From Heyndrickxia sporothermodurans (lineage in GTDB: Bacteria > Bacillota > Bacilli > Bacillales > Bacillaceae_C): a stretch of 64,000 bases of DNA. The stretch lies in assembly GCA_016756695.1 (NCBI GenBank), contig CP066701.1, forward strand, positions 3,864,001 to 3,928,000, given 5' to 3'. The translations under genes were made by a program, and so were the position numbers. Below, piece after piece: positions 36,488 through 47,332 of this stretch (position 1 is its first letter; each line of letters opens with the position of its first letter). Under the pieces are notes generated by a model, which was not told where the DNA came from, made no database searches, and worked only from the letters and a program-made list of their open reading frames with translations.

Positions 36488-37258
36488 TCAATTTTTGCGA
36501 GCTTTTATGATGATTGCTTCCCCTTTAAAAGAGATAATTGTGTTTTCAATTACTTCGATATGAAATTTCTTCTTTATATTTGGAGTAGCGTGAAGCATGT
36601 ATTCGCTTAAATCATTTTTCTCCTTTTCAGTTAACTTCATTCGATTACACCATGAATCAAACTGAAACGTTTTTTCAAAACGGTACATCTCCTCTATATT
36701 AAACCCTTTTTCCTCCAGCATACGAATCCATTCAGTTTTTTTCCAGGCACGAAAATGGCTGTAATCTCGTTTTTTCTCAATATTATTATAAAATTGATCT
36801 TGATCATCATCTTCCGGAGAAACATTATCATCAAGTAAAAAAATTCCACCCGGCTTTAACACTTTGTGAACACTTTCGATAAATTTATTTACATTCGGAA
36901 AATGATGTGGAGCAATTCGACATGTCACAATATCAAAACGGTCATGATCAAAGGGAAGTTCCTCTGCGTCACCCTGGATAAACGAAACATTATGATGACC
37001 ATTTGCTTCAATAAAAGCTTTTGCTACTTTTATCATCTCAGCTGTTAAATCAACTGCTGTTACATGTTTTACATAATGGGCAAATGCATTCGCTGTATGC
37101 CCCCCACCTGTAGCAATATCAAGTACATCTTCATTCCCGGTAAGATTTGCTATTTCTATAAGCTTTTGAAGATCTTTCCCTTTTTGATGAATTTCACTTG
37201 TTACATACGAATTTGCACTTCTACCAAATTGCTTCTGAACATCCTTTTTAATATCCAT
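36488..37258 (-). CDS. class I SAM-dependent methyltransferase (YcgJ/UbiE-like)
   Basis: A 256-residue methyltransferase. Motif I VLDIATGGGHTA, AVDLTAEM (acidic ribose ligand), GDAEELPFDHDRFDIVTCRIAPHHF (split at motif IV) and VLKPGGIFLL. Close in type and length to B. subtilis YcgJ. Substrate unknown. ATG at 37258 is six bases behind GAGGG. Confidence 0.82.
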   Translation of the reverse strand: MDIKKDVQKQFGRSANSYVTSEIHQKGKDLQKLIEIANLTGNEDVLDIATGGGHTANAFAHYVKHVTAVDLTAEMIKVAKAFIEANGHHNVSFIQGDAEELPFDHDRFDIVTCRIAPHHFPNVNKFIESVHKVLKPGGIFLLDDNVSPEDDDQDQFYNNIEKKRDYSHFRAWKKTEWIRMLEEKGFNIEEMYRFEKTFQFDSWCNRMKLTEKEKNDLSEYMLHATPNIKKKFHIEVIENTIISFKGEAIIIKARKN

Positions 37259-37403
37259 TCCCATCCCTCTTTTCATTGATCTACGTTAAGAATAAACGAA
37301 TTTCATAATAAGGAAAATTACAATTTATTAATGCTATTTCATAAGTTTTTCTTAATTGTTATAAAACTTCCATTTAGCCTCATACTAAATAAGAGGTGAT
37401 ATG

Positions 37404-37604
37404 ATGGGAATATTTAATGCATTTTCAAATTGGAAAACAGAAAGATATGAAAGGCATATTGAGGAAATGCATGATTTAGGTAAATGTCCGGATTGTCGTG
37501 GTAGGGGGTTCACCCTTCCTTTAAATGCTTATGCAGCTGTCTATGAATGTCCAGGCTGTAATGGGAGCGGACTTTATTCGGATTGGTCTGAAATGAATAG
37601 TTAG
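37404..37604 (+). CDS. small zinc-ribbon protein with DnaJ-type CxxCxGxG motifs
   Basis: A 66-residue protein with two DnaJ-like half fingers, CPDCRGRGF and CPGCNGSGL, about 23 residues apart, so one zinc site. The basic N-terminal helix NWKTERYERHIEEMHDLG precedes them. ATG at 37404 behind GAGGTGAT. Unknown role; widespread in Bacillus as I recall. Confidence 0.75.
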   Translation: MGIFNAFSNWKTERYERHIEEMHDLGKCPDCRGRGFTLPLNAYAAVYECPGCNGSGLYSDWSEMNS

Positions 37605-37611
37605 TTTTTAA

Positions 37612-37736
37612 ATTGGAAAAAGACGCCTAAATCCGTAGGCGTCTTTCAAAAAAAGTTTTGCGGCGAATAACCCGTATGACCACATTCATACGTTTAGCGA
37701 ACGCTCGGTTTTCGACTTACGCAAATAGCTCATCGC
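37612..37736 (-). ncRNA. candidate independent small RNA
   Basis: Between 37604 and 37854 the minus strand has a promoter (37743-37771), a GC-rich structured stretch with hairpin CGTATGA/TCATACG (37673-37692) and CCGAGCGTTCGC, and a strong terminator ending in CTTTTTCC. No open frame with a ribosome binding site lies within it. Expected length about 125 bases. Family not recognised. Confidence 0.55.
37619..37646. terminator. terminator shared by the zinc-ribbon gene and the small RNA
   Basis: AAAGACGCCT (37619-37628) and AGGCGTCTTT (37637-37646). The T-run is stronger on the minus strand. Confidence 0.8.
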
Positions 37737-37742
37737 ATAATA

Positions 37743-37771
37743 AGAATAACATATTATTGGTCGTAAAACAA
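37743..37771 (-). promoter_or_regulatory. promoter of the candidate small RNA
   Basis: Minus strand TTGTTT (37766-37771), 17 bases, TATTCT (37743-37748). Confidence 0.5.
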
Positions 37772-37853
37772 TAAATCTCTAGTTTTTCACTTCTTTTTTT
37801 ATTATAATTAATATATTTAATTTTAAAATAATTTAAGACTAGAGGTTCAATCT

Positions 37854-38744
37854 ATGAAAAGTTTTTTAAATCCAGAAAAAGGGTTAAATCAAACGTGGCG
37901 ATATATAGTCTCTATACCGATTATTTTTATTTTTATTATTATCGGGATCCTTTGTTATATTGCTGCATTATATTTTGCTAGCGTGCATGCAGAGGATATG
38001 GTTGATTTCGACGAGGTAGTTTTTTCTAATCCATTGATAGACCTTTTCCTCACTAATGCTAAGATGGTTTTTTGGATTATAGGTTTATGGGTGGCAGCCC
38101 GTATTTTGCATAGACGTTCACTGAAATCGTTTATCACTCCATACCGTACGATTCGCTGGAAACAGATCATTTTTGGTTTTTCCGTTACTTTTAGTTTATT
38201 AGCTTTATTTTTAATTATTGATCTCATCTCGAATCCGAATGATTACTATATGCAAGACTTCCAATTTTCTAACTTTCTATTATTAATTTTAATATCTCTG
38301 ATTTTGACTCCTGTTCAAACAACTGCTGAGGAATTGCTTTTCAGAGGATTTTTACTTCAATTTTTTGCTAAATTCACAAAAAGTCCTATCGTTTTAAGTT
38401 TAATCATTGGTGGGATATTTGGAATTTTGCATTTTAGTAACCCGGAAATGGAAAATGGTGCATTCTGGATAGGCGTCGATTACATAGTAACAGGAGTTAT
38501 TTTGACTTATGTTACTATTAAGACCAATAGTTTAGAAGCTACAATTGGGGCGCATGCAGCAAATAATGTTTTTATTAGTTTATTTATTGCTTCTAACAAT
38601 TTGGCAGTAGGTCATCTACCATCATTATTTTTTACCAATAATAACGAGGCAACTGCTATAACAACTCTTCTTTCAATCCTTCCTAGCATCCTATTTATGT
38701 ACATTATGATTCGTTCATCAAATAAAAACAGTATGGGATTTTGA
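37854..38744 (+). CDS. CPBP-family intramembrane metalloprotease
   Basis: A 296-residue membrane protein with about eight helices. The protease motifs are AEELLFRGFLLQ (E-E-x-x-x-R, about residue 160), GIFGILHFSN and GAHAANNVF. Family members process prenylated or peptide substrates or give bacteriocin self-immunity; no bacteriocin gene is near. ATG at 37854 behind AGAGGTT. Confidence 0.85.
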   Translation: MKSFLNPEKGLNQTWRYIVSIPIIFIFIIIGILCYIAALYFASVHAEDMVDFDEVVFSNPLIDLFLTNAKMVFWIIGLWVAARILHRRSLKSFITPYRTIRWKQIIFGFSVTFSLLALFLIIDLISNPNDYYMQDFQFSNFLLLILISLILTPVQTTAEELLFRGFLLQFFAKFTKSPIVLSLIIGGIFGILHFSNPEMENGAFWIGVDYIVTGVILTYVTIKTNSLEATIGAHAANNVFISLFIASNNLAVGHLPSLFFTNNNEATAITTLLSILPSILFMYIMIRSSNKNSMGF

Positions 38745-38760
38745 ATCCTATACTGTTTTT
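38724..38760 (+). terminator. terminator of the CPBP gene
   Basis: AAAAACAGTATGGGATT pairs with AATCCTATACTGTTTTT, one G-T pair, overlapping the stop codon. The 288 bases after the gene are AT-rich and hold only the gltT leader. Confidence 0.85.
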
Positions 38761-39032
38761 ATTTTTTTTAGTTCCTTCCTAAGTCCCTATCCCACTACAT
38801 ATGATCTCCCGCTCCCGAATTTTTCAAAAGGATTGCCGAGAATTCATCTTATTCTGTAAACATAAACAAACGAATTTATTGATAATTCTGTATTTATTAT
38901 TTTAAAATAATTAAATATAGAGTGAATTTTATTTATTTTTGTTATTAAAAGGTTTTCATTTGTCTATTTTTGTTTTTTATATTATATTTAAAAAATAAAT
39001 AAATTCGTCGTTGTATTAATTGGGGGGTATAT

Positions 39033-40277
39033 ATGAAAAAAATTGGATTAGCTTGGCAAATACTTATTGGACTAGTCCTCGGGATTATTATTGGGGCTAT
39101 TTTTTATGGTAATCCAGGAATCGGAAAGTATTTACAACCGATTGGAGATATTTTCTTACGATTAATTAAAATGATTGTTATTCCAATTGTCATTTCAAGT
39201 ATTATCGTTGGGGTTTCTAGTGTAGGAAATGGAAAAAATCTCGGTAAACTTGGTGGTAAAACGATTCTTTATTTTGAAATCGTCACAACTATTGCTATTT
39301 TAGTCGGACTTCTTGTTGCAAATGTATTCCAGCCTGGTAAAGGAATTAATATGCATTCTATCCATAAGGTGGATATTGGTTCTTATGTTGATACAGCCAA
39401 AAATGTAGAAAGTCATGGCTTTGCTGATACAATTGTCAATATTGTTCCAAAAAATATATTCGAAGCATTTATCAACGGCGATATGCTTGCCATCATCTTC
39501 TTTTCTGTCCTATTTGGATTAGGAGTTGCAGCAATTGGCGAAAAAGGAAAACCGGTTCTCGCCTTTTTCCAAGGAACAGCGGAAACAATGTTCTATGTAA
39601 CGAATTTAGTCATGAAATTTGCTCCATTTGGAGTATTTGCACTTATTGGTGTGACTGTTTCCACTTTCGGATTAGAATCATTAATTCCATTAGGAAAACT
39701 AGTTATTACTGTTTATTTAACGATGATAGGCTTTATTCTCATTGTTTTAGGTGGAATTGCCAAGTTAGTCGGTGTGAATATTTTCCATTTACTGCGACTG
39801 CTTAAAGATGAGTTAATTCTAGGATATTCAACAGCAAGTTCAGAGGCGGTACTGCCGAAAATCATGGAAAAAATGGAGAAATTCGGTTGTCCGAAATCAA
39901 TAACTTCATTTGTTATTCCTACTGGATATTCCTTTAATCTTGATGGTTCTACATTATATCAAGCATTAGCAGCCATCTTTATTGCTCAAATGTATGGAAT
40001 TCATCTTTCGTTTACGCAACAATTATCACTTGTTCTAGTTTTAATGGTAACATCAAAAGGAATCGCTGGAGTACCAGGAGTATCCTTTGTTGTTCTTCTT
40101 GCTACTTTAGGTACTGTTGGAATTCCGATTGAAGGCTTAGCATTTATTGCTGGTATCGACCGAATTCTCGATATGGCTAGAACTGTCGTAAACGTTGTTG
40201 GAAATTCACTAGGTGCGATTGTCATCTCGAAATGGGAAGGACAATTTAATCAAAATAAAGAGATACTGAAATCTTAA
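39033..40277 (+). CDS. gltT: glutamate/aspartate:cation symporter GltT
   Basis: A 414-residue DAACS carrier. The start MKKIGLAWQILIGLVLGIII, STASSEAVLPKIMEKMEKFG, VIPTGYSFNLDGSTLYQ and TSKGIAGVPGVSFVVLLATL match B. subtilis GltT closely as I recall it, more than GltP. It imports glutamate and aspartate with protons or sodium. ATG at 39033 behind GGGGGG, after a long AT-rich leader. Paralogue of DctP at 25 kb. Confidence 0.88.
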   Translation: MKKIGLAWQILIGLVLGIIIGAIFYGNPGIGKYLQPIGDIFLRLIKMIVIPIVISSIIVGVSSVGNGKNLGKLGGKTILYFEIVTTIAILVGLLVANVFQPGKGINMHSIHKVDIGSYVDTAKNVESHGFADTIVNIVPKNIFEAFINGDMLAIIFFSVLFGLGVAAIGEKGKPVLAFFQGTAETMFYVTNLVMKFAPFGVFALIGVTVSTFGLESLIPLGKLVITVYLTMIGFILIVLGGIAKLVGVNIFHLLRLLKDELILGYSTASSEAVLPKIMEKMEKFGCPKSITSFVIPTGYSFNLDGSTLYQALAAIFIAQMYGIHLSFTQQLSLVLVLMVTSKGIAGVPGVSFVVLLATLGTVGIPIEGLAFIAGIDRILDMARTVVNVVGNSLGAIVISKWEGQFNQNKEILKS

Positions 40278-40279
40278 AT

Positions 40280-40316
40280 AAAAATGGATTCCAATTTATA
40301 ATTGGGATCCATTTTT
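40280..40316 (+). terminator. terminator of gltT
   Basis: AAAAATGGATTCCAAT and ATTGGGATCCATTTTT, one G-T pair, then ATTT. Confidence 0.85.
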
Positions 40317-40397
40317 ATTTAAGATTATTTTTTGTCCATCCCGAATAATCTTGCGGGCACTTCATTCTACTTACTACGCTCTTATCTTCCCGAATAT

Positions 40398-40430
40398 AAA
40401 AAAGTTTCACCCATCTAAAATGAATGAAAC
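40398..40430 (-). terminator. terminator of the argGH unit
   Basis: Minus strand: GTTTCA, two-base internal loop, CAT, loop, ATG, GG, TGAAAC, then TTTTTTATA. Confidence 0.7.
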
Positions 40431-40446
40431 CTGTAAGTTAATGCTA

Positions 40447-41820
40447 TTAACTTAATTTACCTTCTGCCAATACAATTTGCTGTTTCACTTGTTCGGATGA
40501 TGTTCCACCAAGACTATTTCTTGCTTCAACAACATGTTTTGGTTGTAATACATTAAAAATATCTTCTTCAAATAAAGGATTGAAAGATTGATATTCTAAA
40601 AGTGATAAATCTAGTAAGTACTTATTATGTTGGATAGCATATAAGACAATTTTCCCGATAATTTCATGGGCCTGACGGAACGGAAGACCTTTCGTCACAA
40701 GATAATCAGCAATATCTGTTGCATTCGAATAATCATTTGTTACCGCTTTAAACATTTGTTCTTTATTTACCGTCATCGTCTCAATCATAGGTGCAAGTAA
40801 ACGTAGTGAACCGTTTAATGTTTCAACAGTATCGAGCATTCCTTCCTTATCTTCCTGCATATCTTTATTATAAGCTAATGGAAGACCTTTTAATACGGTT
40901 AATAATCCAATTAAATTACCGTAAACTCTGCCCGTTTTGCCACGCAATAATTCCGGTACATCCGGATTTTTCTTTTGCGGCATAATGCTGGATCCGGTAC
41001 AAAATGAATCATCTAGTTCAACAAATTGATATTCTTGGCTCGACCATATGACTAGTTCTTCAGAAATACGAGAAATATGGATCATCATAATCGATGCAAT
41101 GGATAAAAACTCTAATATAAAATCGCGATCACTGACGGCGTCTAAGCTATTAGGATATACGGTATCGAACCCTAATAGTTCTGCACTTCGATTACGATCA
41201 ATTGGAAAAGTCGTCCCTGCTAATGCCCCGGCACCAAGTGGTGACCAATTAATACGTTTCAAGCTATCGATCAATCGTTCTTTATCTCTTTCAAACATCC
41301 AAAAGTAGGCAAGTAAATGATGTGAAAATAGGATTGGTTGTGCCCTTTGCAAATGTGTATATCCTGGCATAATCGTTTCGATATTTTCTTTTGCTTGTAG
41401 TAACAAGGCATTTTGAACCTCTTTAACTAGCTCAATTAATTCACTTGTTTGCTTCCGTAAATATAGATGCATATCGGTTGCAACTTGATCATTTCTGCTT
41501 CTTCCAGTATGTAATTTCCCACCTACTGGACCAACTTCTTCAATTAACAACCGCTCAATATTCATATGAATATCTTCATCTTCTACGGAAAATTGAACTT
41601 CTTCATTTATAATTTTCTGTTCAACGGTTTGTAAGCCTTGTTTAATTATTTCAACATCGTCCATTGTGATAATTCCACATTCACCCAGCATTTGTACATG
41701 CGCCAAACTACCTTCAATGTCTTCTAATGCCAGCTTCTGATCAAATGATATGGAAGCTGTAAACTTTTCTACTAATTCGTTTGTTTCTTTTGTAAAACGT
41801 CCGCCCCAAAGCTTTGTCAT
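40447..41820 (-). CDS. argH: argininosuccinate lyase
   Basis: A 457-residue enzyme splitting argininosuccinate into arginine and fumarate, the last step of synthesis. Signature [12 protein letters not shown] near residue 280, [13 protein letters not shown] and [13 protein letters not shown] at 41820 is eight bases behind AGGAGG. Follows argG by 34 bases under the same promoter. Confidence 0.95.
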   Translation of the reverse strand: MTKLWGGRFTKETNELVEKFTASISFDQKLALEDIEGSLAHVQMLGECGIITMDDVEIIKQGLQTVEQKIINEEVQFSVEDEDIHMNIERLLIEEVGPVGGKLHTGRSRNDQVATDMHLYLRKQTSELIELVKEVQNALLLQAKENIETIMPGYTHLQRAQPILFSHHLLAYFWMFERDKERLIDSLKRINWSPLGAGALAGTTFPIDRNRSAELLGFDTVYPNSLDAVSDRDFILEFLSIASIMMIHISRISEELVIWSSQEYQFVELDDSFCTGSSIMPQKKNPDVPELLRGKTGRVYGNLIGLLTVLKGLPLAYNKDMQEDKEGMLDTVETLNGSLRLLAPMIETMTVNKEQMFKAVTNDYSNATDIADYLVTKGLPFRQAHEIIGKIVLYAIQHNKYLLDLSLLEYQSFNPLFEEDIFNVLQPKHVVEARNSLGGTSSEQVKQQIVLAEGKLS

Positions 41821-41854
41821 TTGCGTTGCCTCCTGCACGACTTATCAAAATTCG

Positions 41855-43066
41855 TTAGTTATTTACTTTTTGTTTCGAATGAATTTCAGAATATACTTTT
41901 GTTGGTAATCCCCATAATTTGATAAATCCAACTGCTGCATTATGGTCGAAAGCATCACCTTTAGAATAAGTAGCGAGTTCCTCATTATATAAGCTATATG
42001 GTGATTGACGACCTATTACAACATGTGTACCTTTGAAGAGCTTTACACGGACTTTACCCGTAACCGTTTTTTGTGTTTCTTCGATAAACGCATCAATTGC
42101 CGGCTTTAACGGTGAATACCATAATCCTTCGTAAATGATTTTTGCTAATTGTTGTTCTACTGTTGATTTAAATTGCGTCACTTCGCGAGGCAATGTTAAA
42201 AATTCGAGTTCTTTATGGGCATTAATTAATAAAAGGGCTGCAGGATTTTCGTACACTTCACGTGATTTGATACCAACTAAACGGTTTTCAATATGATCAA
42301 TTCTTCCAATCCCATGTTTGCCAGCGAGTTCATTGAGAGTTTCAATTAAATCAACTAGATTCATAGGTTGATCATTCAATGCAACCGGAACTCCTTTTTC
42401 AAAATCAATTTCAATATATTCCGCTTCATTTGGCGTTTTTTCAATTGGATTCGTCCAATCAAAAGCTTCTTCCGGCGCTTCGTTCCACGGATTTTCTAAT
42501 ACTCCCGCTTCACAGGCTCTACCCCAAATATTTGCATCTATTGAAAACGGATTATCTAAATCGATTGGAATAGGAATACCGTGTTGTTCCGCGTAGGCAA
42601 TTTCCTCATCACGAGTCATTCCCCATTCACGTACAGGTGCGACCACTTTTAATGTTGGATTCAATGCTTGGATGGAAACCTCAAAACGTACTTGATCATT
42701 CCCTTTTCCAGTACATCCGTGTGCCACTGCCACGGCCCCCTCTTGTTCGGCCACATCTACTAGTAACTTAGATATTAACGGTCTACTTAATGCTGAAGAT
42801 AATGGGTATTTTCCTTCATATAACGTATTCGCCTTTAAGCTTGGTAAAATATAATCGTTAGCCAGCAATTCTTTTCCATCTATCATTACTGCCTTAATTG
42901 CTCCGACATTAAGAGCCTTTTGACGAATCGCCTCTAAGTCTTTTCCTTCACCTACATCTATGCCTAATGCAATAACATCGTATCCATACTTTTCTTGTAA
43001 CCACTTAATTGAAACAGATGTATCTAATCCACCTGAATAAGCTAGAACAATTTTTTCTTTCGACAT
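41855..43066 (-). CDS. argG: argininosuccinate synthase
   Basis: A 403-residue ligase joining citrulline and aspartate with ATP. The PP-loop [10 protein letters not shown] is at residues 8-17; [13 protein letters not shown] and [12 protein letters not shown] are conserved. ATG at 43066 behind AAAGGAG. It has its own promoter with an ARG box, 72 bases after argF. Confidence 0.95.
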   Translation of the reverse strand: MSKEKIVLAYSGGLDTSVSIKWLQEKYGYDVIALGIDVGEGKDLEAIRQKALNVGAIKAVMIDGKELLANDYILPSLKANTLYEGKYPLSSALSRPLISKLLVDVAEQEGAVAVAHGCTGKGNDQVRFEVSIQALNPTLKVVAPVREWGMTRDEEIAYAEQHGIPIPIDLDNPFSIDANIWGRACEAGVLENPWNEAPEEAFDWTNPIEKTPNEAEYIEIDFEKGVPVALNDQPMNLVDLIETLNELAGKHGIGRIDHIENRLVGIKSREVYENPAALLLINAHKELEFLTLPREVTQFKSTVEQQLAKIIYEGLWYSPLKPAIDAFIEETQKTVTGKVRVKLFKGTHVVIGRQSPYSLYNEELATYSKGDAFDHNAAVGFIKLWGLPTKVYSEIHSKQKVNN

Positions 43067-43090
43067 GTCTATCTCTCCTTTGTATAAATA

Positions 43091-43120
43091 ATTATAAACA
43101 TGCATTTTTATTCATGTCAA
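43091..43120 (-). promoter_or_regulatory. argGH promoter with overlapping ARG box
   Basis: Minus strand TTGACA (43115-43120), 18 bases, TATAAT (43091-43096). Between and overlapping them, CATGAATAAAAATGCATG (43099-43116) matches the recalled ArgR/AhrC consensus CATGAATAAAAATTCAAG at 15 of 18 bases. Confidence 0.82.
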
Positions 43121-43138
43121 TCAAAAAATAAAAAATGA

Positions 43139-44122
43139 CTACTCTTTTTGTGAAGAACCTCCCATTAATACTTTTAATATTGCTTTCTGTGCATGTAGTC
43201 GATTTTCCGCTTCGTCAAATACAACCGAATGTGTTCCATCAATAATTGCTGCTGATACTTCTTCCCCTCTGTGAGCGGGTAAACAATGAAGAAAAATAAA
43301 ATTATCATTTGCATATTTGCATAAGTTCTCATTTATTTGATAAGCTTCAAAATCGATTAATCGTTGATGATTTTCTTTTTCCTGTCCCATACTAGCAAAC
43401 ACATCTGTGACAACAATATCTGCGTTTTTCATCATTTTGACGGGATTAGAATCAATTTCAATGGTCGATCCCCACTTTTTAGCATCTATTTTTGCCTTAT
43501 TAACGATTGTCTTATTCGGTTCATAACCATTTGGAGTAGCTACTGAAATATTCATCCCAACTTTAGCAGCACCTTCTATTAATGAATGACACATATTGTT
43601 ATTTCCGTCGCCAACGAAACACATTTTTAACCCCGTTAGCTTCCCTTTATGCTCATAAATAGTTAATAAATCCGCCATTACCTGTGTGGGGTGATGCATA
43701 TTCGTCAATCCATTTATGACTGGAACAGAGGAATGCTCGGCAAATGTTTCAATAATTTCATGCTCAAAAGTTCGAATCATTAATCCATCTACATATCTTG
43801 AAAGTACCTTTGCTGTATCCTCGATTGTTTCTCCTCTGCCAAGTTGAATATCTTTAGAGCTTAGAAAAATAGCATGACCACCAAGCTGCAGCATGCCTAC
43901 TTCAAACGAAACGCGAGTACGTGTAGAAGCCTTTTCAAATATCATGCCTAATACCTTTCCATTTAAAACGGAGCCCGATCGACCAGATTTTTGAATTTTT
44001 TTCAGTTCTATTGCCTCGTTTAAAAGAAAAAGTATCTCTTCGCTTGATAACTCTCCAATCGTTAAAAAATGTTTGCTCTTTATCTTCATTTTATGTTGTT
44101 CAAATGGGATGACACTTTGCAT
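43139..44122 (-). CDS. argF: ornithine carbamoyltransferase
   Basis: A 327-residue enzyme making citrulline from ornithine and carbamoyl phosphate. Carbamoyl phosphate loop STRTR (about 67-71), HPTQ, and HCLPAHRGEEV for ornithine. ATG at 44122 behind AAAGGAAG. Last gene of the first arg unit; no hairpin separates it from argG, so read-through is possible. Confidence 0.95.
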   Translation of the reverse strand: MQSVIPFEQHKMKIKSKHFLTIGELSSEEILFLLNEAIELKKIQKSGRSGSVLNGKVLGMIFEKASTRTRVSFEVGMLQLGGHAIFLSSKDIQLGRGETIEDTAKVLSRYVDGLMIRTFEHEIIETFAEHSSVPVINGLTNMHHPTQVMADLLTIYEHKGKLTGLKMCFVGDGNNNMCHSLIEGAAKVGMNISVATPNGYEPNKTIVNKAKIDAKKWGSTIEIDSNPVKMMKNADIVVTDVFASMGQEKENHQRLIDFEAYQINENLCKYANDNFIFLHCLPAHRGEEVSAAIIDGTHSVVFDEAENRLHAQKAILKVLMGGSSQKE

Positions 44123-44143
44123 TTCAAATCTTCCTTTCTATTA

Positions 44144-47100
44144 TTATTTATTCACGAAGCTGTATTTATAATCATTAAGTGATTTCACTTTAATTTCCTT
44201 CGATTTTTTTATAGTCAATACTGATTCAAAAGTATCTAAAGATGTAAAAAGTGGTATTTCATACTTTAAAGCAAGCTCCCTGATATAGCTTCCGAATTTC
44301 TCTTTGTCCCTTCCCTTGGTTGGAAGAATAATTGCTCCATCAAACTTTTCCTTATCAAAGATTTCACTTACCTTTTGCTTTTCTTTTTCAATAGAAACTG
44401 CCATTACTCCATTTTCTATTAAACTTCGTGCAGTCCCTTCAGTCGCATAGATTTTACAATTGATCTTCTTTATGAATTGAATGAATGTCTCCTTTTCCCG
44501 ATCATTGATTGAGCAAAAAAGAGAAAGAGAGTCATCACGATCCGTCTCATTTACATTCATAGCTTTACATAATGCTGTTTCATACGTATTACCTAAACCT
44601 AGTACTTCCCCTGTTGATTTCATTTCCGGTCCTAAAATCGGGTCAACATCCTGTAATTTCCGAAAAGAAAAGACCGGTGCTTTAATAGAAGTAAATGCCG
44701 CTTCCGATGCGATTCCAGTTTGTTCTAGAGACTTTCCAAGTTGGACGGAAATCCCGATATCAATAATTGGAATACCAGTAATTTTGCTTAAAATTGGTAC
44801 AGTTCTTGAAGCACGTGGATTTACTTCCAGACAATAGATTTGCTGTTGATGGATGACAAACTGGATGTTTGCAACTCCGACAATTCCAGCTTCTTTACAT
44901 ATTTTTCTTGTATAATAATGTAAAAGTTGCTTTTCCTTCGTAGTTAATGTTTTTGGCGGGTATACACTGATACTGTCCCCCGAATGAACACCTGCTTTTT
45001 CAATATGTTCAAATATACCGGGGATAAATACATCATTCCCGTCACTAATACAGTCCAGTTCACATTCCAAACCAGGAAGATACTGATCAACTACTAATGG
45101 CCAGATTCGTTCATCCGTATATGTCAAGGATGACAAATAGCTCTCCAACTCTTCTTCCTTATAAAGAATCGACATGGATTGGCCACCGATCACATAGGAT
45201 GGACGAATGATTACAGGATAACTTAATTGATTGGCGATTTTTTTAACCATTTCATTGTTATAGGCTATTTCCCCTTGTATATGTGGTATGTTCAATTTAT
45301 TTAGAAGTTGATAAAATTGCTGTCGATCTTCTAATAAATCAATCGCCTCTATTGATGTACCAAAAACTTTAACACCGGCATATACAAGTTCTTCTGCTAA
45401 ATTTATCGCTGTTTGTCCGCCAAATTGAATAAAAACACCATCCGGTTTTTCTTTTTCAACGATATGAAGTACATCTTCAAAAGTAATCGGCTCAAAATAT
45501 AATTTATCGGCTACTGAATAGTCCGTACTGACTGTTTCGGGATTATTATTAACAACAATCGTTTCATATCCTTGTTTTTTTAATGCCAAAATTGCATGTA
45601 CACAACAATAATCAAACTCAATTCCTTGGCCGATACGAATAGGGCCGGAACCAATAATTAAAGCCTTTTTCTTATTTGTTACGTCTACTTCGTTCATGCC
45701 ATTCCAAGTTGAATAATAGTACGGGGTTTGAGCCTCAAATTCTCCCGCACAAGTATCGACCAACTTATAAGAAGGGGTGAGATTGTGTTCTTTTCTTTTT
45801 TGTCTTATTTGTTGTTCTTTGCATTTCAAAAGTGAACTAATATATTTATCACTCATATTCATTTTCTTTGCTTTTTCCAATTGTTCAATTGGAATATTAT
45901 CGATCGTATATTGTTTAATTATGTTTTCAAAATGAATCATTCCTTTCATTTTATTCAAAAACCAATAATCTATTTTTGTAGATTCGTATAGTTCATTCAT
46001 TGAAATCCCTTTTCTAAGAGCTTTGGCGATGGCAAATAAACGAAGATCTGTTGGTTCATTTATATGATGTTTTAATTGTTCATCCGTACATTGTTCGACA
46101 TAAGGGTGTGAAAGACCATCTACCTTATATTCGATTGAGCGCAATGCTTTATTTAAAGCCCCTTCAAATGTACGATCAATTGCCATCGTTTCTCCCGTAG
46201 CCTTCATTTGCGTCCCTAATTTTCTATTAGCTTCGGGAAATTTATCAAATGGAAAACGCGGTAGCTTCACGACTATATAGTCTAGTGCGGGCTCAAATGA
46301 AGCAAATGTTGTTCCCGTCACTGGATTTATAATCTCATCCAAGTGATAGCCAATTGCACATTTTGTTGCTATTCTGGCAATTGGGTAGCCTGTTGCTTTT
46401 GAAGCGAGCGCAGATGAACGACTAACCCTGGGGTTAACTTCAATAATATAGTATTGATTGGATTTCGGATCCAGAGCAAATTGGATATTACACCCTCCAA
46501 TCACTCCCAGTGCACGAATAACCTTTAATGAGGCATTACGAAGAATTTGATATTGCACGTCTGATAATGTTTGCGACGGAGCTACAACAATTGAATCTCC
46601 AGTATGTACACCGACTGGATCGAAATTTTCCATATTACATACAATAATACAAGTATCATTGACATCTCTTACAACTTCATATTCTATTTCTTTCCACCCT
46701 TTAATACTTGTTTCCACTAAAACTTGATTAATTGGACTAAGTGATAATCCTTTTTGCAAAACAGGAATCAACTCATCAAAGCTATTTGCGAAGCCCCCTC
46801 CTGCACCGCCTAATGTATATGCCGGACGGATAATAACCGGAAACCCTATTTTTTCAACAAACTTTATTCCCTCATCTACACTATGAACAATCATCGATTG
46901 AGGAATAGGCTCATTTATTTGAATCATTAATTTCCTGAACTTTTCACGATCTTCTCCTTTTTTGATCGAATCTACAGAAGTACCTAGTAATGTCACATTA
47001 TATTTTTCTAAAATATTTTTTTCATAAAGTTGAACAGTTATATTTAATCCTGTTTGCCCGCCTAGTGTACCGATTACACCATCAGGTTTTTCAATTTTAA

Positions 47101-47332
47101 TAATTTCCTCAACTGTTTCTACAGTAATTGGTTCGATATAAATTCGATCCGCAATTTGTTCATCGGTCATGATGGTTGCTGGATTACTATTTAATAATAC
47201 AACTTCAATACCTTCTTCTTTCAATGCGAGACAGCTTTGGGTCCCAGCATAATCAAATTCAGCTGCTTGCCCAATTACAATTGGACCGGATCCGATGACG
47301 AGAACTTTTTTTATGTTGTTATTGTAAGGCAT
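44144..47332 (-). CDS. carB: carbamoyl-phosphate synthase, large subunit (arginine-specific)
   Basis: A 1062-residue two-lobed ATP-grasp enzyme: first half from VLVIGSGPIVIGQAAEFDYA, second half from ALIIGSGPIRIGQGIEFDYC near residue 558, and a C-terminal MGS-like regulatory domain from about 935. Its place in the arg operon makes it the arginine-specific copy. It starts inside the last codons of carA (14-base overlap). Confidence 0.95.
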   Translation of the reverse strand: MPYNNNIKKVLVIGSGPIVIGQAAEFDYAGTQSCLALKEEGIEVVLLNSNPATIMTDEQIADRIYIEPITVETVEEIIKIEKPDGVIGTLGGQTGLNITVQLYEKNILEKYNVTLLGTSVDSIKKGEDREKFRKLMIQINEPIPQSMIVHSVDEGIKFVEKIGFPVIIRPAYTLGGAGGGFANSFDELIPVLQKGLSLSPINQVLVETSIKGWKEIEYEVVRDVNDTCIIVCNMENFDPVGVHTGDSIVVAPSQTLSDVQYQILRNASLKVIRALGVIGGCNIQFALDPKSNQYYIIEVNPRVSRSSALASKATGYPIARIATKCAIGYHLDEIINPVTGTTFASFEPALDYIVVKLPRFPFDKFPEANRKLGTQMKATGETMAIDRTFEGALNKALRSIEYKVDGLSHPYVEQCTDEQLKHHINEPTDLRLFAIAKALRKGISMNELYESTKIDYWFLNKMKGMIHFENIIKQYTIDNIPIEQLEKAKKMNMSDKYISSLLKCKEQQIRQKRKEHNLTPSYKLVDTCAGEFEAQTPYYYSTWNGMNEVDVTNKKKALIIGSGPIRIGQGIEFDYCCVHAILALKKQGYETIVVNNNPETVSTDYSVADKLYFEPITFEDVLHIVEKEKPDGVFIQFGGQTAINLAEELVYAGVKVFGTSIEAIDLLEDRQQFYQLLNKLNIPHIQGEIAYNNEMVKKIANQLSYPVIIRPSYVIGGQSMSILYKEEELESYLSSLTYTDERIWPLVVDQYLPGLECELDCISDGNDVFIPGIFEHIEKAGVHSGDSISVYPPKTLTTKEKQLLHYYTRKICKEAGIVGVANIQFVIHQQQIYCLEVNPRASRTVPILSKITGIPIIDIGISVQLGKSLEQTGIASEAAFTSIKAPVFSFRKLQDVDPILGPEMKSTGEVLGLGNTYETALCKAMNVNETDRDDSLSLFCSINDREKETFIQFIKKINCKIYATEGTARSLIENGVMAVSIEKEKQKVSEIFDKEKFDGAIILPTKGRDKEKFGSYIRELALKYEIPLFTSLDTFESVLTIKKSKEIKVKSLNDYKYSFVNK

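Noticed and set aside
42379-42573. Plus-strand frame inside argG
   Set aside because: Shadow of a strongly conserved gene with no start signals.
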